Shown here: piece by piece, positions 26,700 through 39,128 of the stretch
Numbering within the stretch: position 1 is the stretch's first letter
Layout: every line of letters begins with the position of its first letter
Origin: Linanthus parryae
Taxonomy: Eukaryota; Streptophyta; Magnoliopsida; Ericales; Polemoniaceae
Direction of reading: 5' to 3'
Length of the DNA: 64,000 nt
NCBI GenBank assembly: GCA_023055425.1
Contig: JALGPY010000008.1
Span: forward strand, 7,946,501 to 8,010,500
Position numbers and translations under genes: made by a program
The notes under the pieces: model-generated
What the model was told of the DNA's origin: nothing
The model's input: only the letters and a program-made list of their open reading frames with translations
Database searches by the model: none

Positions 26700-27490
26700 G
26701 GTAAGAAAGGTAAGAAATATCATCAATAAGCCAGATCTTGATTACAACGACATTCGTCTGCAAGCCTTCATCGCCGCAGCGGAGTAACTACAGTCTAAAT
26801 GAGATCTAACTATAATACACAACATATAAAACTAGCCTGCAAGACAACATCAATCCTGCAGCACATAAGACCTAAAAACTAAAACACATCACTATTAAAC
26901 TGGCCAAACAAGGCCTAAACTAAAAATCCCAACCCAAACTGTTGTCAATCCAGAGGCCACCGAAGAGGCAAACGGTGAGGCGGTGGTGATGAGGAGACGA
27001 TGCCTGGGAGGGTGGTGGGTGGCGCCTGAGACTCGGATGATGTACGGCGGCGAGCAGCTGGTACATCGACGGTAGAACTTGAGAGAACGCCGGAAAAGGA
27101 TGAAGATCCGCAACCAAATAAAGCCGAAAGGGCTGAAGCAAAGGGGATCGGAAAAAAAAAACCAAAGAAGATTGGGCCCGAAAGGGCAGACGGCGCTGGG
27201 GAAGAACGGTCGGCGACCATGGAGCACCCATGGGACAAACGCTCACACCTGCAACCTGCACCAAGCCAAGCAAAGTTCCATTTTTGATTTAGCCCGTAAG
27301 GGCTGAAAGCATAGGGGACAATCATAGAGAAAACCCCAATCGATTTGGCCGTAAAACGACTTGCAGCTTCGGGGTACCATCACCGGAGAACCATACAAGA
27401 GCAAGCAAACCCAGAGGACCAAAAACAGAGGCCGACGAGAGCCACTGCCAGAGAGGCGGTGATTTCTCTCTCTAAATCTCTCTTCCATGA
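26700..27490 (-). mobile_element. Possible ORF-less LINE derivative
   Basis: On the minus strand it starts with an AGAGAGATTTAGAGAGAG-type leader followed by GC-rich sequence, as plant L1 5' UTRs often do. It ends CTTATTGATGATATTTCTTACC before an A-rich stretch, like plant L1 3' ends. No endonuclease or RT remains. The three overlapping minus-strand frames at 26895-27325 are shadows of GC-rich untranslated sequence. Target duplications were not established. Confidence 0.35.
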
Positions 27491-27786
27491 GTAAGAATAT
27501 AAGTAATTAGTTTATCGCCATACATATCTTAATACCCATGCTATGTTGATTAATTAAACCAATAATTTGATTATAAGTGCGAAGCATCATATAGAGGACA
27601 AAGTGCTTAGTGTTTCTTGGGATTATAAGTTGAATAGATTCAATGAAGAACTTTCTAATTTTTCAACTTTGGTGTTTATCAAGGCATAAAACATGCTATA
27701 TACCCGTTATTAGATTTAGTGAAGAACTTAATTTCTAATTTATGAAGAACTTTGAAGATAATTTGACGCATAAATCTACCACTCGC

Positions 27787-27814
27787 CCGCGCTGTAGCGC
27801 GGGGTCACACCTAG
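27787..27814 (+). mobile_element. Helitron-like 3' terminus
   Basis: Hairpin CCCGCGC-TGTA-GCGCGGG, an eight-base spacer, then CTAG followed by T at 27815. This is a textbook Helitron 3' end. The 5' boundary was not identified, so the element length is unknown. Confidence 0.65.
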
Positions 27815-27815
27815 T

Positions 27816-28857
27816 TGTATTCAAATTTGGCTAACATATTTGATCGAGTTTATTTGACTTATGGCATAAGAGTAAATACTTTTTAGTTGTCAATTTTTCT
27901 TTTCCCGAAAAAAGTGTCACATAAATAAAAGACAATGTAAATCTAAAGTGTCAAAAACATTTCTTTGATAGCTGCTGATAAAAATATCATCATTACCTCT
28001 CCTCCACTCTCCCACTTTGATATTTCATTGGCTTCAAGATCTAGTTACTTTAGCTCCCTACAACAGCGGTGGTTTTCGTGCACAAAACAATCTTTTAAGC
28101 AATTTCGACCAATGTACGGATAATATCATTTGAAATTTGATTTGTTTTGAGATCTTCATGTTGCACTATCTCTACCAGAGAGATCTTAAATTACATGTTT
28201 CTGTTCGGAGAGTGCAATAAAGAAATTTAGAGTTAGTTTCAGACCTTTTTACATGTGAGCTTTTTCCATCATCTATTCGCAGAATTTTTTATTTTTTGTT
28301 AGATCACTACGGGCCATCCACTTAGAAACATTTTCTCCTGACTTAGTCCCTTTTTATCATTTGTTGGAGATTATCGAATCATGCTAAACCGTGCCTTAGT
28401 CCTCTTTACCTAGTGTGTCGATTGATATCCCCCGACATTCTTCATTTTACGGGTTAGGAGGCCTGTCTTACTTAAATAATACACTTAGTTATGTCGCCTT
28501 ATAATAACTATAGATTCGGCCAAAAAACAGACCGCTGATGCATGTGAAAATTCTATGAGTTATATGAGACAAAGAGAGTTGTATAGAAGGTGTTTGGGAA
28601 TGACTCTGGTGTCAGCACAACTTTTAGGAAAACCATATTTAATGTGTTTGTTAATTTTATATTTTTGGACAGTTCTGGTTTCTCGAAGTAGCTTTCGGGA
28701 AGCAGTCGGGGAGTTGCTTCTATAGAACCTGACTTTTGTTATACGAAACAGTTTTATACAAAGCATCTTTTCAAAAATATGAAGCAGTTTTTGTTGAAAA
28801 TAAAATTAAATTTTGAGAAAGAAATCTGAAGCATATTTTTTAGGAAATATGAAGATG
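27816..28857. other. Intergenic DNA, no gene recognised
   Basis: AT-rich sequence, no coding support. Confidence 0.4.
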
Positions 28858-30868
28858 TTTTGATGACATATGAACGATATTATATGGATGCATGTATTTT
28901 AAAAAATAAACCGGCATTATTTTTTGGATGTTTGGTGTGGACTTTTTGAATTTTAAATTGTCTTTTAAAATGGTGTGAAAAAAGTCCGTGACATGAAAGT
29001 TCAAGAAAAAAGATGCACGTGTTTGTTTAAAAAAGTTGGTGATGTTAAAAAGTAAGTGATGTGACAATTTTGTTGTTTTGTGAAACTTAACGTTTTATCC
29101 TTTTTGTGTATTTATTGAAAGTTAGTGATGTGTCAGTTTGTAGTTTAGTGTGGACATCATTCTCATTTTGATAATTTGATGAAAAAATACACAAAAAATC
29201 CACCTAAACCCAACTTTTTTCTTCCACCATTTATACACTACAACTTGAAAATCCAAAATCCAAAATTCACTCCAAAAAGTTCATACCAAACCTTTAAAAA
29301 AGTCCAAAAAGCATAAAAATGAATTTTGAATTAAAATCTACAAAAAAAAGTCCACACCAAACCCACCCATAATTGATTGTGAGAATAACAAAAGCATGTT
29401 AATCTGTATTGATAATAATTATGGCTATTCATAAATTGATAGAACCGATGTTCTCACACAAAAGACATATTTATATATGTATAATGTAATGTACAATTTG
29501 TCATTAAAAATATCACTATTACAAAAAAATCCCTCCTTCAAAGCATTATATAGAAAAGTTTGAAAAGGTATAACAGTTGAAATTTATATCTACGAAAAAG
29601 CATGAAGATGTATAAAAAGGTCAACATCTTCAAAACTACTAAAAACCGAAACTAATTCCCATCAATCTTAAACACGTGGAAGATCATCTTTCTCGGCCTT
29701 CAACGGGTATTGTTTTGATGACATATGAACGATATTATATGGATGCATGTATTTTTAAAAATAAACCGACCTTATCTTTTTGTATATTTGAAACAACCGG
29801 CATGCAATAAAAAAATGTAATGATTTCTATTATAACTGGGAGAGAGTAAAGTGATCTCCAATTGCATCATCTTTTCCGGTGGATACATTTTACTGGGTTC
29901 AATTGTTTTTGGATTACAAATTGTTTACAGTTTTCAAATTTGTAGGCATGATGAACTGTTTAAGGCTTGTAGATGGAAACTTGACAAGTGTATTGGACTA
30001 CGCTAATTTTCTGAAAACTGAATTAGAATTTTGTTGGTAAAATAAACGGATAGAAAAGAGAGCATGTTAATTACAAGGTTGTCTTACTATGCATATAGGG
30101 TGGGTTTGGTGTGGACTTTTTGAATTTTAAGTTGTCTTTTAAAATGATGTGAAAAAATTCCGTGACACAAAAGTTCAAGAAAAAAGATGCACGTGTTTGC
30201 TTAAAAAAGTTGGTGTTGTTAAAAAGTCAGTGATGTGACAATTTTGTTGTTTTGTGAAACTTAACGTTTTACCCTTTTTGTCTATTTATTGAAAGTTAGT
30301 GATGTGTCAGTTTTGTAGTTTAGTGTGGACATTATTCTCATTTTGATAATTTGATGAAAAAATACACAAAAAATCCACCCAAACCCAACTTTTTTCTTCC
30401 ACCATTTATACACTACAACTTGAAAATCCAAAATCCAAAATTCACTCCAAAAAGTTCATACCAAACCTTTACAAAAAGTCCAAAACGCATAAAAATGAAT
30501 TTTGAATTAAAATCTACAAAAAAGTCCACACGAAACCCACCCATAATTGATTGTGAGAATAACAAAAGCATGTTAATCTGTATTGATAATAATCATGGCT
30601 ATTCATAAATTGATAAACCGATGTTCCCACACAAAAGACATATTTATAATGTACAATTTGTCATTAAAAATATCACTATTACAAAAAAAAATCCCTCCTT
30701 CGAAGCATTATATAGAAAAGTTTGAAAAGGTATAACAGTTGAAATTTATATCTACGAAAAGCATGAAGATGTATAAAAGTATAACTCAACATCTTCAAAA
30801 CTACTAAAAACCGAAACTAATTCCCATCAATCTTAAACACGTGGAAGATCATCTTTCTCGGCCTTCAC
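28858..30868. repeat. Large direct duplication with embedded MITE
   Basis: Copy 1 (28858-29712) and copy 2 (29713-30868) are directly adjacent. Both start TTTTGATGACATATGAACG and end near CTCGGCCTTCA(A/C)CGGGTATTG. Copy 2 carries about 300 bp (29790-30097) that is absent from copy 1, together with the left end of the MITE. So copy 1 suffered a deletion reaching into the MITE, or copy 2 retains the ancestral form. Confidence 0.85.
30098..30542. mobile_element. Tourist-like MITE with TIR GGGTGGGTTTGGTGTGGAC
   Basis: 445 bp. The left end GGGTGGGTTTGGTGTGGAC is the reverse complement, with one mismatch, of the right end GTCCACACGAAACCCACCC. Flanking ATA on both sides may be a 3-bp target duplication, as in PIF/Harbinger MITEs. 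Copies: 28931-29369 (left tip lost) and 41332-41545 (half element, opposite orientation). No coding capacity. Confidence 0.65.
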
Positions 30869-31731
30869 CGGGTATTGCATTCTTCTTCCTCTGCTTTGAT
30901 TAGGATAAAATCAGTCAATGCAATTGAGCTATATTTCTTTTGATGTAGAAGCTCAATTAGGGTACAAAGCAGTAACCACTCATACAGACATCCAGTTAAC
31001 TGGGGAAAATTCATAGATAAAGATAATGTAGTTGTTTATTATACCCGCTGAACAATATTATTATCTAAAATTTTCTGGAACAAAAATGAAACCAAATGAA
31101 TCAAACAGTGAGATTGAAATTACCCAATTGTTAGTTGGTTGAGAGTTGGCCGAGCGCAAACGAATTCCCGGTTCCATTCAGACTATAGCAAATAACAGAA
31201 AGTACAACAATATCATATCCAATAAAACATCATCACAATATATCACAAATATATGAGAAAAGTTAAAAATAAGAAAAGAAATAATAAGTATGAAGGCAAA
31301 GAGGACAATAGGAGATTAAAAAGAGAGAAATTTACCTCGGAATAAAAATAGTTGTGGAGTTTTTGACAGTAGTGAAGAATGATATGGTAGAAGGTATTGG
31401 AATATATATAGAATTCAGAGAGAGAGTTTTGAAAGTAAAGAGATAAGTAGAAACTAATTTTCAAAAGTTGAAAGAGTAATCCATTAAAAAAAGATATCTG
31501 AGATCAATCCAAAATCAAAAGAGTAATTTAAAACAATGAAAGTCAAATTTGATAGGGTACTATTTTGATTACGTGATATCCGAGATTATATTTGAAATAT
31601 AGGATTGTTTTCTTTTTGTTAAAACAACAAATTTCTTTTCCAAAATTAACGATGCGAGATTTAGAAAGTGAGAAAGGGATAAGGTTGTCATATATGGAAG
31701 TTTTTATAAACGTTCGTTCTGCTATTATATA
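30869..31731. other. Intergenic DNA, no gene recognised
   Basis: AT-rich; no frame with a domain. The frame at 31592-31876 runs into the Helitron-like element and is not a gene. Confidence 0.4.
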
Positions 31732-32046
31732 TCTATATTATAAATTAGGACGGTTGACTTTAAAATGTCTTTTAGACCGTCAGATTGAATTAACCCCAGC
31801 CCTTAGATCTCACCTACCACCCCGTAACTACCCACTACTCAACTACCCATTTAACTACCCACTCCTTTTGTCATAATTATATAAAAAAAATGGGCTTCCT
31901 TTATTCCTGATTATTTACTACAATTAATTATGTTGTTTTCATTTTCTGCCCATGTATGTAGATAAAAATACTTATTTTATTTATGACATTACAATAGGTT
32001 AAACGTGTTTTTGGGGTAGTGCCCTCGGGCACGGGCAATCCCCTAG
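31732..32046 (+). mobile_element. Non-autonomous Helitron-like element, copy B
   Basis: 315 bp, from TCTATATTATAAATTAGG after an A to hairpin GTGCCC-TC-GGGCAC, spacer and CTAG before T. It shares both ends and internal motifs with copy A at 1464-1805. Confidence 0.7.
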
Positions 32047-32517
32047 TATATATATAGATACTAGTAAGAGAGCACGTGATAACTCAACCATGGGTCAACC
32101 AAAAATAAAAGCATCAGGTTAATAAATTTAATCAGCTTACAAAAATTAACGCACATGCTTTTGCAGTCGTAATTCACCACGCAGGTCCTCAGTAAAAGAT
32201 ATCATCAATTTTTTCAGATTAAACTTTGTACAATCTTGGCAATTATGATTTTTGGTTCCATTGCTAGAAATTACAATTTACAAGAATAGCGATCCTACAA
32301 AGAAGTAAACAGTTTGAGACTACTGTTTGTTTCTTGAGTAGAAAAACAACAATCATGACTACATTTTTCTTTCGTTCAAAGACAAGTAATGCATTTAAGA
32401 GTTTGAGAGTTCTCCGAGTCTATCGGAGGAAAAAACTCTAGGCGGCTTAACCTAGGCCTTCGAATCAATTTCGCTACCCAAACTCTCGAAAATCTTCTCA
32501 GAACAATCGAATCTACA

Positions 32518-33753
32518 ATGGCAACAAGAGTTCCGGCGGAGTATACTGTGAAGGAGAACCAAACGGTGGTATTTGACGATGAGTTCTGCGACAAAGCGGA
32601 CAAGAAGTTCGCTTTCTGCTTGATAGGGATGTTTGTGTCCGATGATCGTATCAATGCAGGAGTGATGAGGGGGATGTTTAGGAGAATCTGGACTGAAGGG
32701 GAGAAGATCTCTATTTTGGAGGTAGACTTTAATACTTTTCTCTTTATATTCCCTGATAAAAACTCCTTGGACAGAGTGTTCTCAGGGGGACCCTGGATCT
32801 TTCAACGCAAGATGTTGCTTCCCCAACCCTGGAACTTGGGAGATTCAACTAAAGATGTCCCTTTTACTAATCTGGACGTTTGGGTCCAGATTTTGGGGCT
32901 TCCAATCCAGTACGTGAATGAAGAAGGAGCAAGGAAAATAGGAAGGGTGATTGGGGAGATAGTTGATGTTGACAAACGTATTTTCAGCGAAGGAGATGAT
33001 GGCAACTTTGTACGAACTAGGGTTCGTCTCCCAATAAACGATCCCCTACTTCGTGGGATACACGCTGATATTCGGGGGGGGGAAGAGAATGTGTGGATAG
33101 ACTTCCGTTACGAACGGGTCCCAACAGTATGCAAATGGTGTGGTAGAGTAACCCACGAAGGGGAAGATTGTGAGGAGTTCTCGGCGACGGAGAGAGCTAA
33201 TCTTGATGCAGGTTACGGGCCTTTCTTGCTATACCACCCGATGGTAAAGAAGACTGCTCCGCGGCAGAAAAAACAGGAAGAAGGGGAGGAGGCGTCCCAA
33301 CGATCTCATGCTTCGGACGAAATGGCTAATCAGACGAAGATAATCAACGAGGAGCTACCGGACGTGGAAGTAAATAATGTTGACTCGATCCCATAAAATG
33401 GTTCCCAAGGGGAGGATCTTACCCTATCGAAGCCGCTGGATGGAAGTACAGGAGGGGGAGAGGTAGTCCTTGCTAGGCAAGGTTCAGAGTCAGTGAGAAA
33501 CAGAGTATCCAATATGAACAAAGCTATCTCAGAGTTGGGGGAAGGGGATCAAGCAAAAAGGAAGGGCTCAACGACCTATTTTAGTCCGCCACCAAATAAA
33601 TCAGCCTTGGAATTGTTCAAAAACAAGAAAGGAAGACAGCTACACTTTGGTGAGTCACAACCGAAAGGAGACGGGTTCGGGAAAGAGGGGATAGAAGTTA
33701 CAAACGATCGTAAAGGGGCGGAGACCGATAGTCGGTCCGCCCTAGCCGAATGA
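32518..33753 (+). pseudogene. LINE ORF1 (DUF4283-type, zinc knuckle)
   Basis: The original frame is 412 codons, interrupted by one in-frame TAA at 33394-33396; the same frame is then open to TGA 33751-33753. The N-terminal part has the DUF4283 pattern (RIWTEGEKISILEVD, FIFPDKNSLDRVFSGGPW). A CX2CX4HX4C knuckle (CKWCGRVTHEGEDC) lies at residues 205-218. ORF1 proteins of this type bind LINE RNA. The stop removes only the C-terminal quarter. Confidence 0.85.
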
Positions 33754-36700
33754 GTCTCATAAGTTGGAACATTCGAGGGCTGGGCAACCCTCGTAATGTT
33801 ACGGCTCTCCACAACCTTATGAAGAGCCACCGCCCCAGTCTTTTCTTCCTCCTCGAGACAAGATTGTTTGAAGAGGAGATGGAGAAGGTGTGGAAGAAAT
33901 TGGTTGGTTTCAAAGGAAAAAGTGTAAGCAGCAGTGGCCGCAGTGGGGGAATAGCACTGATATGGCAAGAAGGTATGAAAGTAAAAGTAATTTCGAGTTC
34001 CTTTTGGTACATAGATTGTGAAGTCTTTGATGATACTCTACAAAAGTGGTGGAAATTAACGGGGTTCTATGGAAACCCGGATCCCAAAGAACGGCATCAC
34101 TTATGGGAGTTATTAAGAAGGATTAGAGGCTCGAGAGATCTACCATGGTGTGTTTTCGGTGATTTCAATGCCATGACCAAGGCATCGGAGAAGTTAGGCG
34201 GAAGGAGTTTCGACGAACAAGGAGCGAGTTTGTTTCGTCAAGTTCTCCAAGAGCTAAACCTCCACGATTTGGGATATAACGGCAAGGATTTCACTTGGGA
34301 AAGCAATCCAAGGAATGGGGAGGTCATTTATGAACGCCTAGATAGAGTTGTTAATAATATCGATTGGATGGTGTCTTTCCAATCTAGTAGAGTTAATCAC
34401 TTAATAGCTACAGTATCGGATCATTGTCCGATTCAGCTTTTTTGGGAAGCCGAAAAACAAAGAAGTACGAAGAAACGGAGGTTCCAGTTTGAAGCCTTTT
34501 GGCTCCAATACCCTAGTTGTGGGGAATTAATCACGAAGGAATGGGCAAATATGCCAAAGGAACTCCCATTGCAAGTCAAACTGTCTAACCTAGCATCCTT
34601 GTTAAAGGAGTGGGAAAAACAGCAGATTGGTAACATCACCAAACAAATTAAAGATCTCAGAAGCCGGCTAAAGGATCTCGAGGAGGGGAATGATTTTATT
34701 GGGAATCGCGATACTATAGCTGAGATCAAATCCCAAATCAATAAGCTTTTGCTTAAAGAAGAGGAGATTTGGCTTCAAAGGAGTAGAATACAATGGCTAG
34801 AAAAAGGTGACCGTAACATGACGTTCTTTCACCAGAAAGCTACAATCCGGAAAGCTCGTAATGCTCTCAAAGGTCTGGAGAATGCAGAGGGAGTTTGGTG
34901 CACTAACGAGAATGACATCATCAGTACTTTGTCAAGTTACTTTACGGAGCTGTTCACCTCTACCAACCCTATGAGGGCTGATATGGAGCCACTGCTAAAT
35001 GAGATCCCTGATCTGGTTACGGGACAAATAGAAGTTTTATGGATAGTCGATATTCATCACAGGAGGTGAAGGAAGCTCTAAGTCAGATGGGGCCTCTTAA
35101 AGCCCCGGGTTTTGATGGCTTCTCGACCACCTTTTATCAATCGTTTTGGGGTACTGTAGGCGAAGACGTGGAAACGGTATGCCTAGACGTTCTCAACGGG
35201 AGGAGGATCATAGCATATTTCAACAAGAAGATTATTGCTTTAATTCCAAAAGTCAGTCAGGTGAGTAAACCTTCAGATCTCAGACCTATTAGCTTGTGTT
35301 CAGTAGTCTATAAAGTTGTGACTAAGACTATGGCTAATAGATTAAAAGTTATCCTTTTTGAGTTAATCCATTTTATCAAAGCGCCTTTGTACCAGGACGT
35401 CTGATAACTGATAATATTTTGATAGCATATGAGTTATTGCACTCGATGAAGTACAGAAAGAAGGACAAGGTTGGGAGTTTTGCGATTAAGCTAGACATGT
35501 CGAAAGCCTACGACCGAGTTGAGTGGGACTTTATCAGGGCTTGCCTAGAAAGATATGGGTTCGGAACTTAATGGATTGAGTTGGTTATGGATTGTATTAC
35601 TACTTCCAGTTTCAGTTTTGCATACGAAGGAAGAAGTTGTGGAGAAGTCTTACCCCAAAGAGGCCTGCGCCAAGGTTGTCCTTTATCGCCGTATCTCTTC
35701 CTGCTTTGTGGAGATGCTCTATCCCGTAGTCTCTCAGCGGCTAATCGTGATGGACGTCTCTCGGGTTTGTCTGCTTCTCATCAAGGACCAATTATTACAC
35801 ATTTGTTTTTTGCGGATGACAGCCTAATTTTCTCTAAAGCTAGTGAACAGGAAATTGACGTTATATTACAACTGTTACAATGCTATGAAAAGGCGTCTGG
35901 CCAAAATATCAACTTAGATAAAAGTGCAGTTGTGTTCTCCGCGAATATCGACAAGCAAAGGCAGGAGCAACTTAGCAGCTATTGTGGTGTGAAGTGGGTG
36001 GAGTCGCATGACAGGTACTTGGGTTTACCTACAACAGTGGGCAAAAATAAGAGTTTAGATTTCTCCTTTGTTACCGAAAAAGTAGAAGTAAAATGTAAAG
36101 GTTGGAAGAGGAAAGCCTTATCTTTCAAGGGTAGAGAGATCCTTATAAAGGCCGTGGCACAGGCCGTTCCCACGTACACCATGGGATGTTTCAAACTTCC
36201 CGTCTCTATCTGCAAGAAATTAGAATCGATTAGTAGACAGTTCTTTTGGGGTAAGGAAGCCGAAGAAAAAAGTACTACCTGGGTGGCATGGGACACTTTG
36301 AAAAAGGACAAGAACCAAGGAGGATTGGGGTTTAAAGACCTCCAAGCTTTCAACCTAGCGATGCTAGGTAAACAATTTTGGAGAATCGTCAATAACCCAG
36401 AGGCTCTGGTAAGTCAAGTCCTCTTGAAAAAGTATTGTAATCAGAAGAGTATATGGGAGATTGAAGGCCAAAACCAGTGTTCTTATACATGGCGTAGCAT
36501 CATTGCAAGTAGGGAAACAACTATTAGAGGTAGCAGATGGCGCATAGGAGATGGATCAAAAGTCCATGATTTCACAGACATATGGCTCCCCACAGAGTAC
36601 CCATTTAAACCGATTACAATGGCTACAAACAACAACAGTCTTGTCAAAGATTTTATAGATCAAGAGCAGGGAAGCTGGGATCTAGACAAACTCAATGAGA

Positions 36701-37886
36701 CCTTTTGGCCTATTGATGTCCAAGTTATAAGTCGAATCCCAATTGCAAAAATCTCTTTTGCGGACAAACTAATTTGGTCCATTACTGATGAAGGGGAGTA
36801 TAGTGTCAGTACGGGTTATCAAGTAGCGATTAAAACTCTCCAAGAACAGGAGCAGAGCCCAAACAGTTCGGGTAACTAAGAGTTGGAGTGGCTACAGAAA
36901 CTGTGGAAGCTCAATATCCCAAAAAGGAACATTTTCCCGATCTGGAGAGCGTGGAGAAAAGCTCTCCTAACAACTGTTAATCTCAATCAACGAAAAGTGG
37001 GTGTAGACCAATTATGTGCTTTGTGCAGGAAAAAGGAGGAAGATGAGACTCATATTTTTTTGAGGTGCAAAATCGCCACAGAAGTGTGGAAATTTACTTT
37101 TCCAAATCTAGATCTGGTTCTAAAAAGTGTTGATTTTAGCAAATGGTTAGAAGCAAAATTCAACAGCCTCCCAATTGGGAAAATGAAGATGTTGTGCATG
37201 TGCTTATCAGAGATCTGGTCTCACAGAAATCAAGCTCTTTTCAAGAATAGACGAAGATCGGCGGAAGAAATTACCAGAGCAGCAGCAGAAAAATTAGAAG
37301 CCCATGAGGGGATAAAAACAAATCGATCCCCAATTCCCATCCCGCCGTCTCAGACCTGGCGTCCTCCGGAAGCACGGTGTGTCAAATTAAACGTCGACGG
37401 TGCTTGGGATAAGAAGACCACTAGGGCTGGCGCCGGCGGAGTCATCAGGGACGGCGAGGGAAGATTCATAGCCAGCTTCGCCAAGCCAGTAGCCTTCGGA
37501 ACAAACCTCGAACAGCAGAAGGACAAGCCATCCGCGATGGAGTAAGGTTTGCCCTAAAACACGGCTGCGAAGAGGTAGAAATGGAGACCGATTCGCTTTC
37601 TGTGGTATCGGAGATGAAGAGGATAATGAGAGGAAATTGGGAAAGCTCATCGGAAGTAGCAGAAGTAATAAAAGAGGCGGTTGATCTTTCGAGAAGGTTG
37701 ACCAGATTTTCTATCCAGTACGCTAGGCGTACCACAAATACAGTTGCTCATCTCCATTCCAAGTTTGGGCTTAATACTCAACTAGATCAGGAGTGGATTA
37801 GTATAGAGCCCCATTCGGCATCAAAGGCTATAAATGATGATGTAACGGGTCTCATAAGCCCAAGTTCCAACCCAGTTATTCGGTAA
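33750..37886 (+). pseudogene. LINE ORF2 (endonuclease, reverse transcriptase, RNase H), multiply broken
   Basis: The ATG at 33750 overlaps the ORF1 stop. The apurinic-type endonuclease shows SWNIRGLGNP, FLLETRLF, GDFNAM and SDHCPI. The RT shows [52 protein letters not shown] and the catalytic FADD at 35809-35820. A zinc-finger RVT region (CALCRKKEEDETHIFLRC) and an RNase H domain (LNVDGAWDKK, METDSLSVV) follow. Lesions: frame change near 35036-35043, another near 35385-35395, TAA at 35569-35571, TAA at 36877-36879, and a frame change near 37500-37520. Domain order and motifs are otherwise complete. Confidence 0.9.
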
Positions 37887-37944
37887 TAATAAAGAAAGTC
37901 TTCTCCTCATCAAAAAAAAAAGAAAAAAGAAAAACAGCAATCAT

Positions 37945-38519
37945 ATGTCCGTTGGAAGTTTTGGAAGCATTAACATGAAGACAATGCATAATGACCCAAT
38001 TGTTCTTCAACAAAGCAAAATTGATGCAGGAGCAGACGAACCAGACGAGGCCGAGCTGTCAGACGACGCGACTAATCTGGCACTAAACTATCACGACATG
38101 GAAGACAAGCACAAGAGAAGTGCAAAATGGTCACTTTTGGTCACGCCACACTGTTTTGGGCATAACTCGAGCTATAGGGATCAAAATGCTTATTGTATAT
38201 GCAATATTTCAGCCCCAAAAAAGGACGCTTGACCAGTCAACGCAGACTTCGAAGATATTTTTTGCTATTTTTGGCAATTTTTCAATTTTCGTATTTTGAC
38301 TTCTTTATTTAGCCCGATTTGGGTCAGACTATCATTTATGCATTATTTTCAATAAGGACAATAGTTTTGGGCCAGTTTTGTAATTTTGTCATTTTTTGCA
38401 AAATTAGGTTTTGATCATTGAATATTACATAACTCTAGAGAGCTTCGAGCCCTAGTTCGTTACCCTTTTCTGTGTTGATTCCGCTGTGATTCCCCGCTCG
38501 GTGTTTAACACGGCGTTAG
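37945..38519 (+). repeat. Probable gypsy LTR end upstream of a PBS
   Basis: Sequence of Ty3/gypsy LTR character (CCAGTCAACGCAGACTTCG, GGGCATAACTCGAGCTA, GATTCCGCTGTGATTCCCC) ends at GGCGTTAGG just before a PBS. The LTR start is unclear because the left side abuts the LINE target duplication. The frame at 37945-38232 is not a recognised gene. Confidence 0.45.
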
Positions 38520-38520
38520 G

Positions 38521-38533
38521 TTGGTATCAGAGC
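38521..38533 (+). other. Primer binding site of gypsy fragment
   Basis: TTGGTATCAGAGC is complementary to initiator tRNA-Met and lies about 120 bp before the Gag fragment. Confidence 0.8.
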
Positions 38534-38642
38534 AAGTTCGACTTGGGAGGAAGATCATCATCGACGATGCCTCGTGGACGTGCTCGTGTCGTGGGCAGCA
38601 GGTTGCTGAAGATGCCCCCAGAGAGGACGTAACCTCAAAGAC

Positions 38643-39128
38643 GTGATTATGATAGAAGATCTGCAGCGGCAGAATCAGGTTCAGCAGCAGCGGATCGAAG
38701 AGCTGACACGGCGCCTGGCGGCGCAAGATCTGGATGATCAGGAAGACTCAGGCGACTATTCAGTGGCGTCCCTCGAGATTTCGTACCATCGCGAACCAAG
38801 AGTTTGGGAGTACCGTGGTCGTGACGATCACCGCAGCGGTTTAGGCTTCAAGGTCGAGATCCCTAGCTATTCTGGTACCCTTCAAGCCGATGGATTCATC
38901 GATTGGCTGAACGAGGTGGATCGGATCTTTGAGTACAAGGAAGTTTCTGAACGCGAGAAGGTGAAGTTTGTTGCAATCAAACTCAAGGGTCGAGCTTCAA
39001 CATGGTGGGAGCAGTTGCGACGATCTCGTGAGAAGCAAGGAAAATCGGAGATTGTTGAATGGGAAAAGATGAAGAACAATATGAGGGCTCACTTTCTTCC
39101 TTTCGGCTATACCCAAACCGTATATTAG
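38643..39128 (+). pseudogene. Truncated Ty3/gypsy Gag
   Basis: The 161 codons contain an N-terminal coiled-coil stretch (QRQNQVQQQRIEELTRRLAAQ, about residues 9-29) and the Retrotrans_gag core with FIDWLNEVDRIFEYKEVSE, KVKFVAIKLKGRASTWWEQL and MKNNMRAHFLP. It ends at TAG (39126-39128) where gypsy Gags usually read YQRL, consistent with CAG mutated to TAG. Downstream protease, RT and integrase are absent, so the element is a 5' fragment. The protein would have formed the capsid. Confidence 0.85.

Larger units (their letters stand above)
32357..37928 (+). mobile_element. Full-length but inactive L1-type LINE
   Basis: About 5.6 kb, flanked by 16-bp target duplications GAAAAACAACAATCAT (32341-32356) and GAAAAACAGCAATCAT (37929-37944, one mismatch), with an A-rich tail from about 37911. 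ORF1 (Gag-like) and ORF2 (endonuclease, RT, zinc finger, RNase H) overlap at ATGA. At least three stops and three frame changes are present, so the element is dead. The presence of RNase H in ORF2 is common in plant L1 lineages. Confidence 0.92.

Noticed and set aside
26895..27488. Four overlapping minus-strand frames
   Set aside because: All three minus-strand frames are open together in a GC-rich stretch, which is typical of untranslated LINE or repeat sequence.
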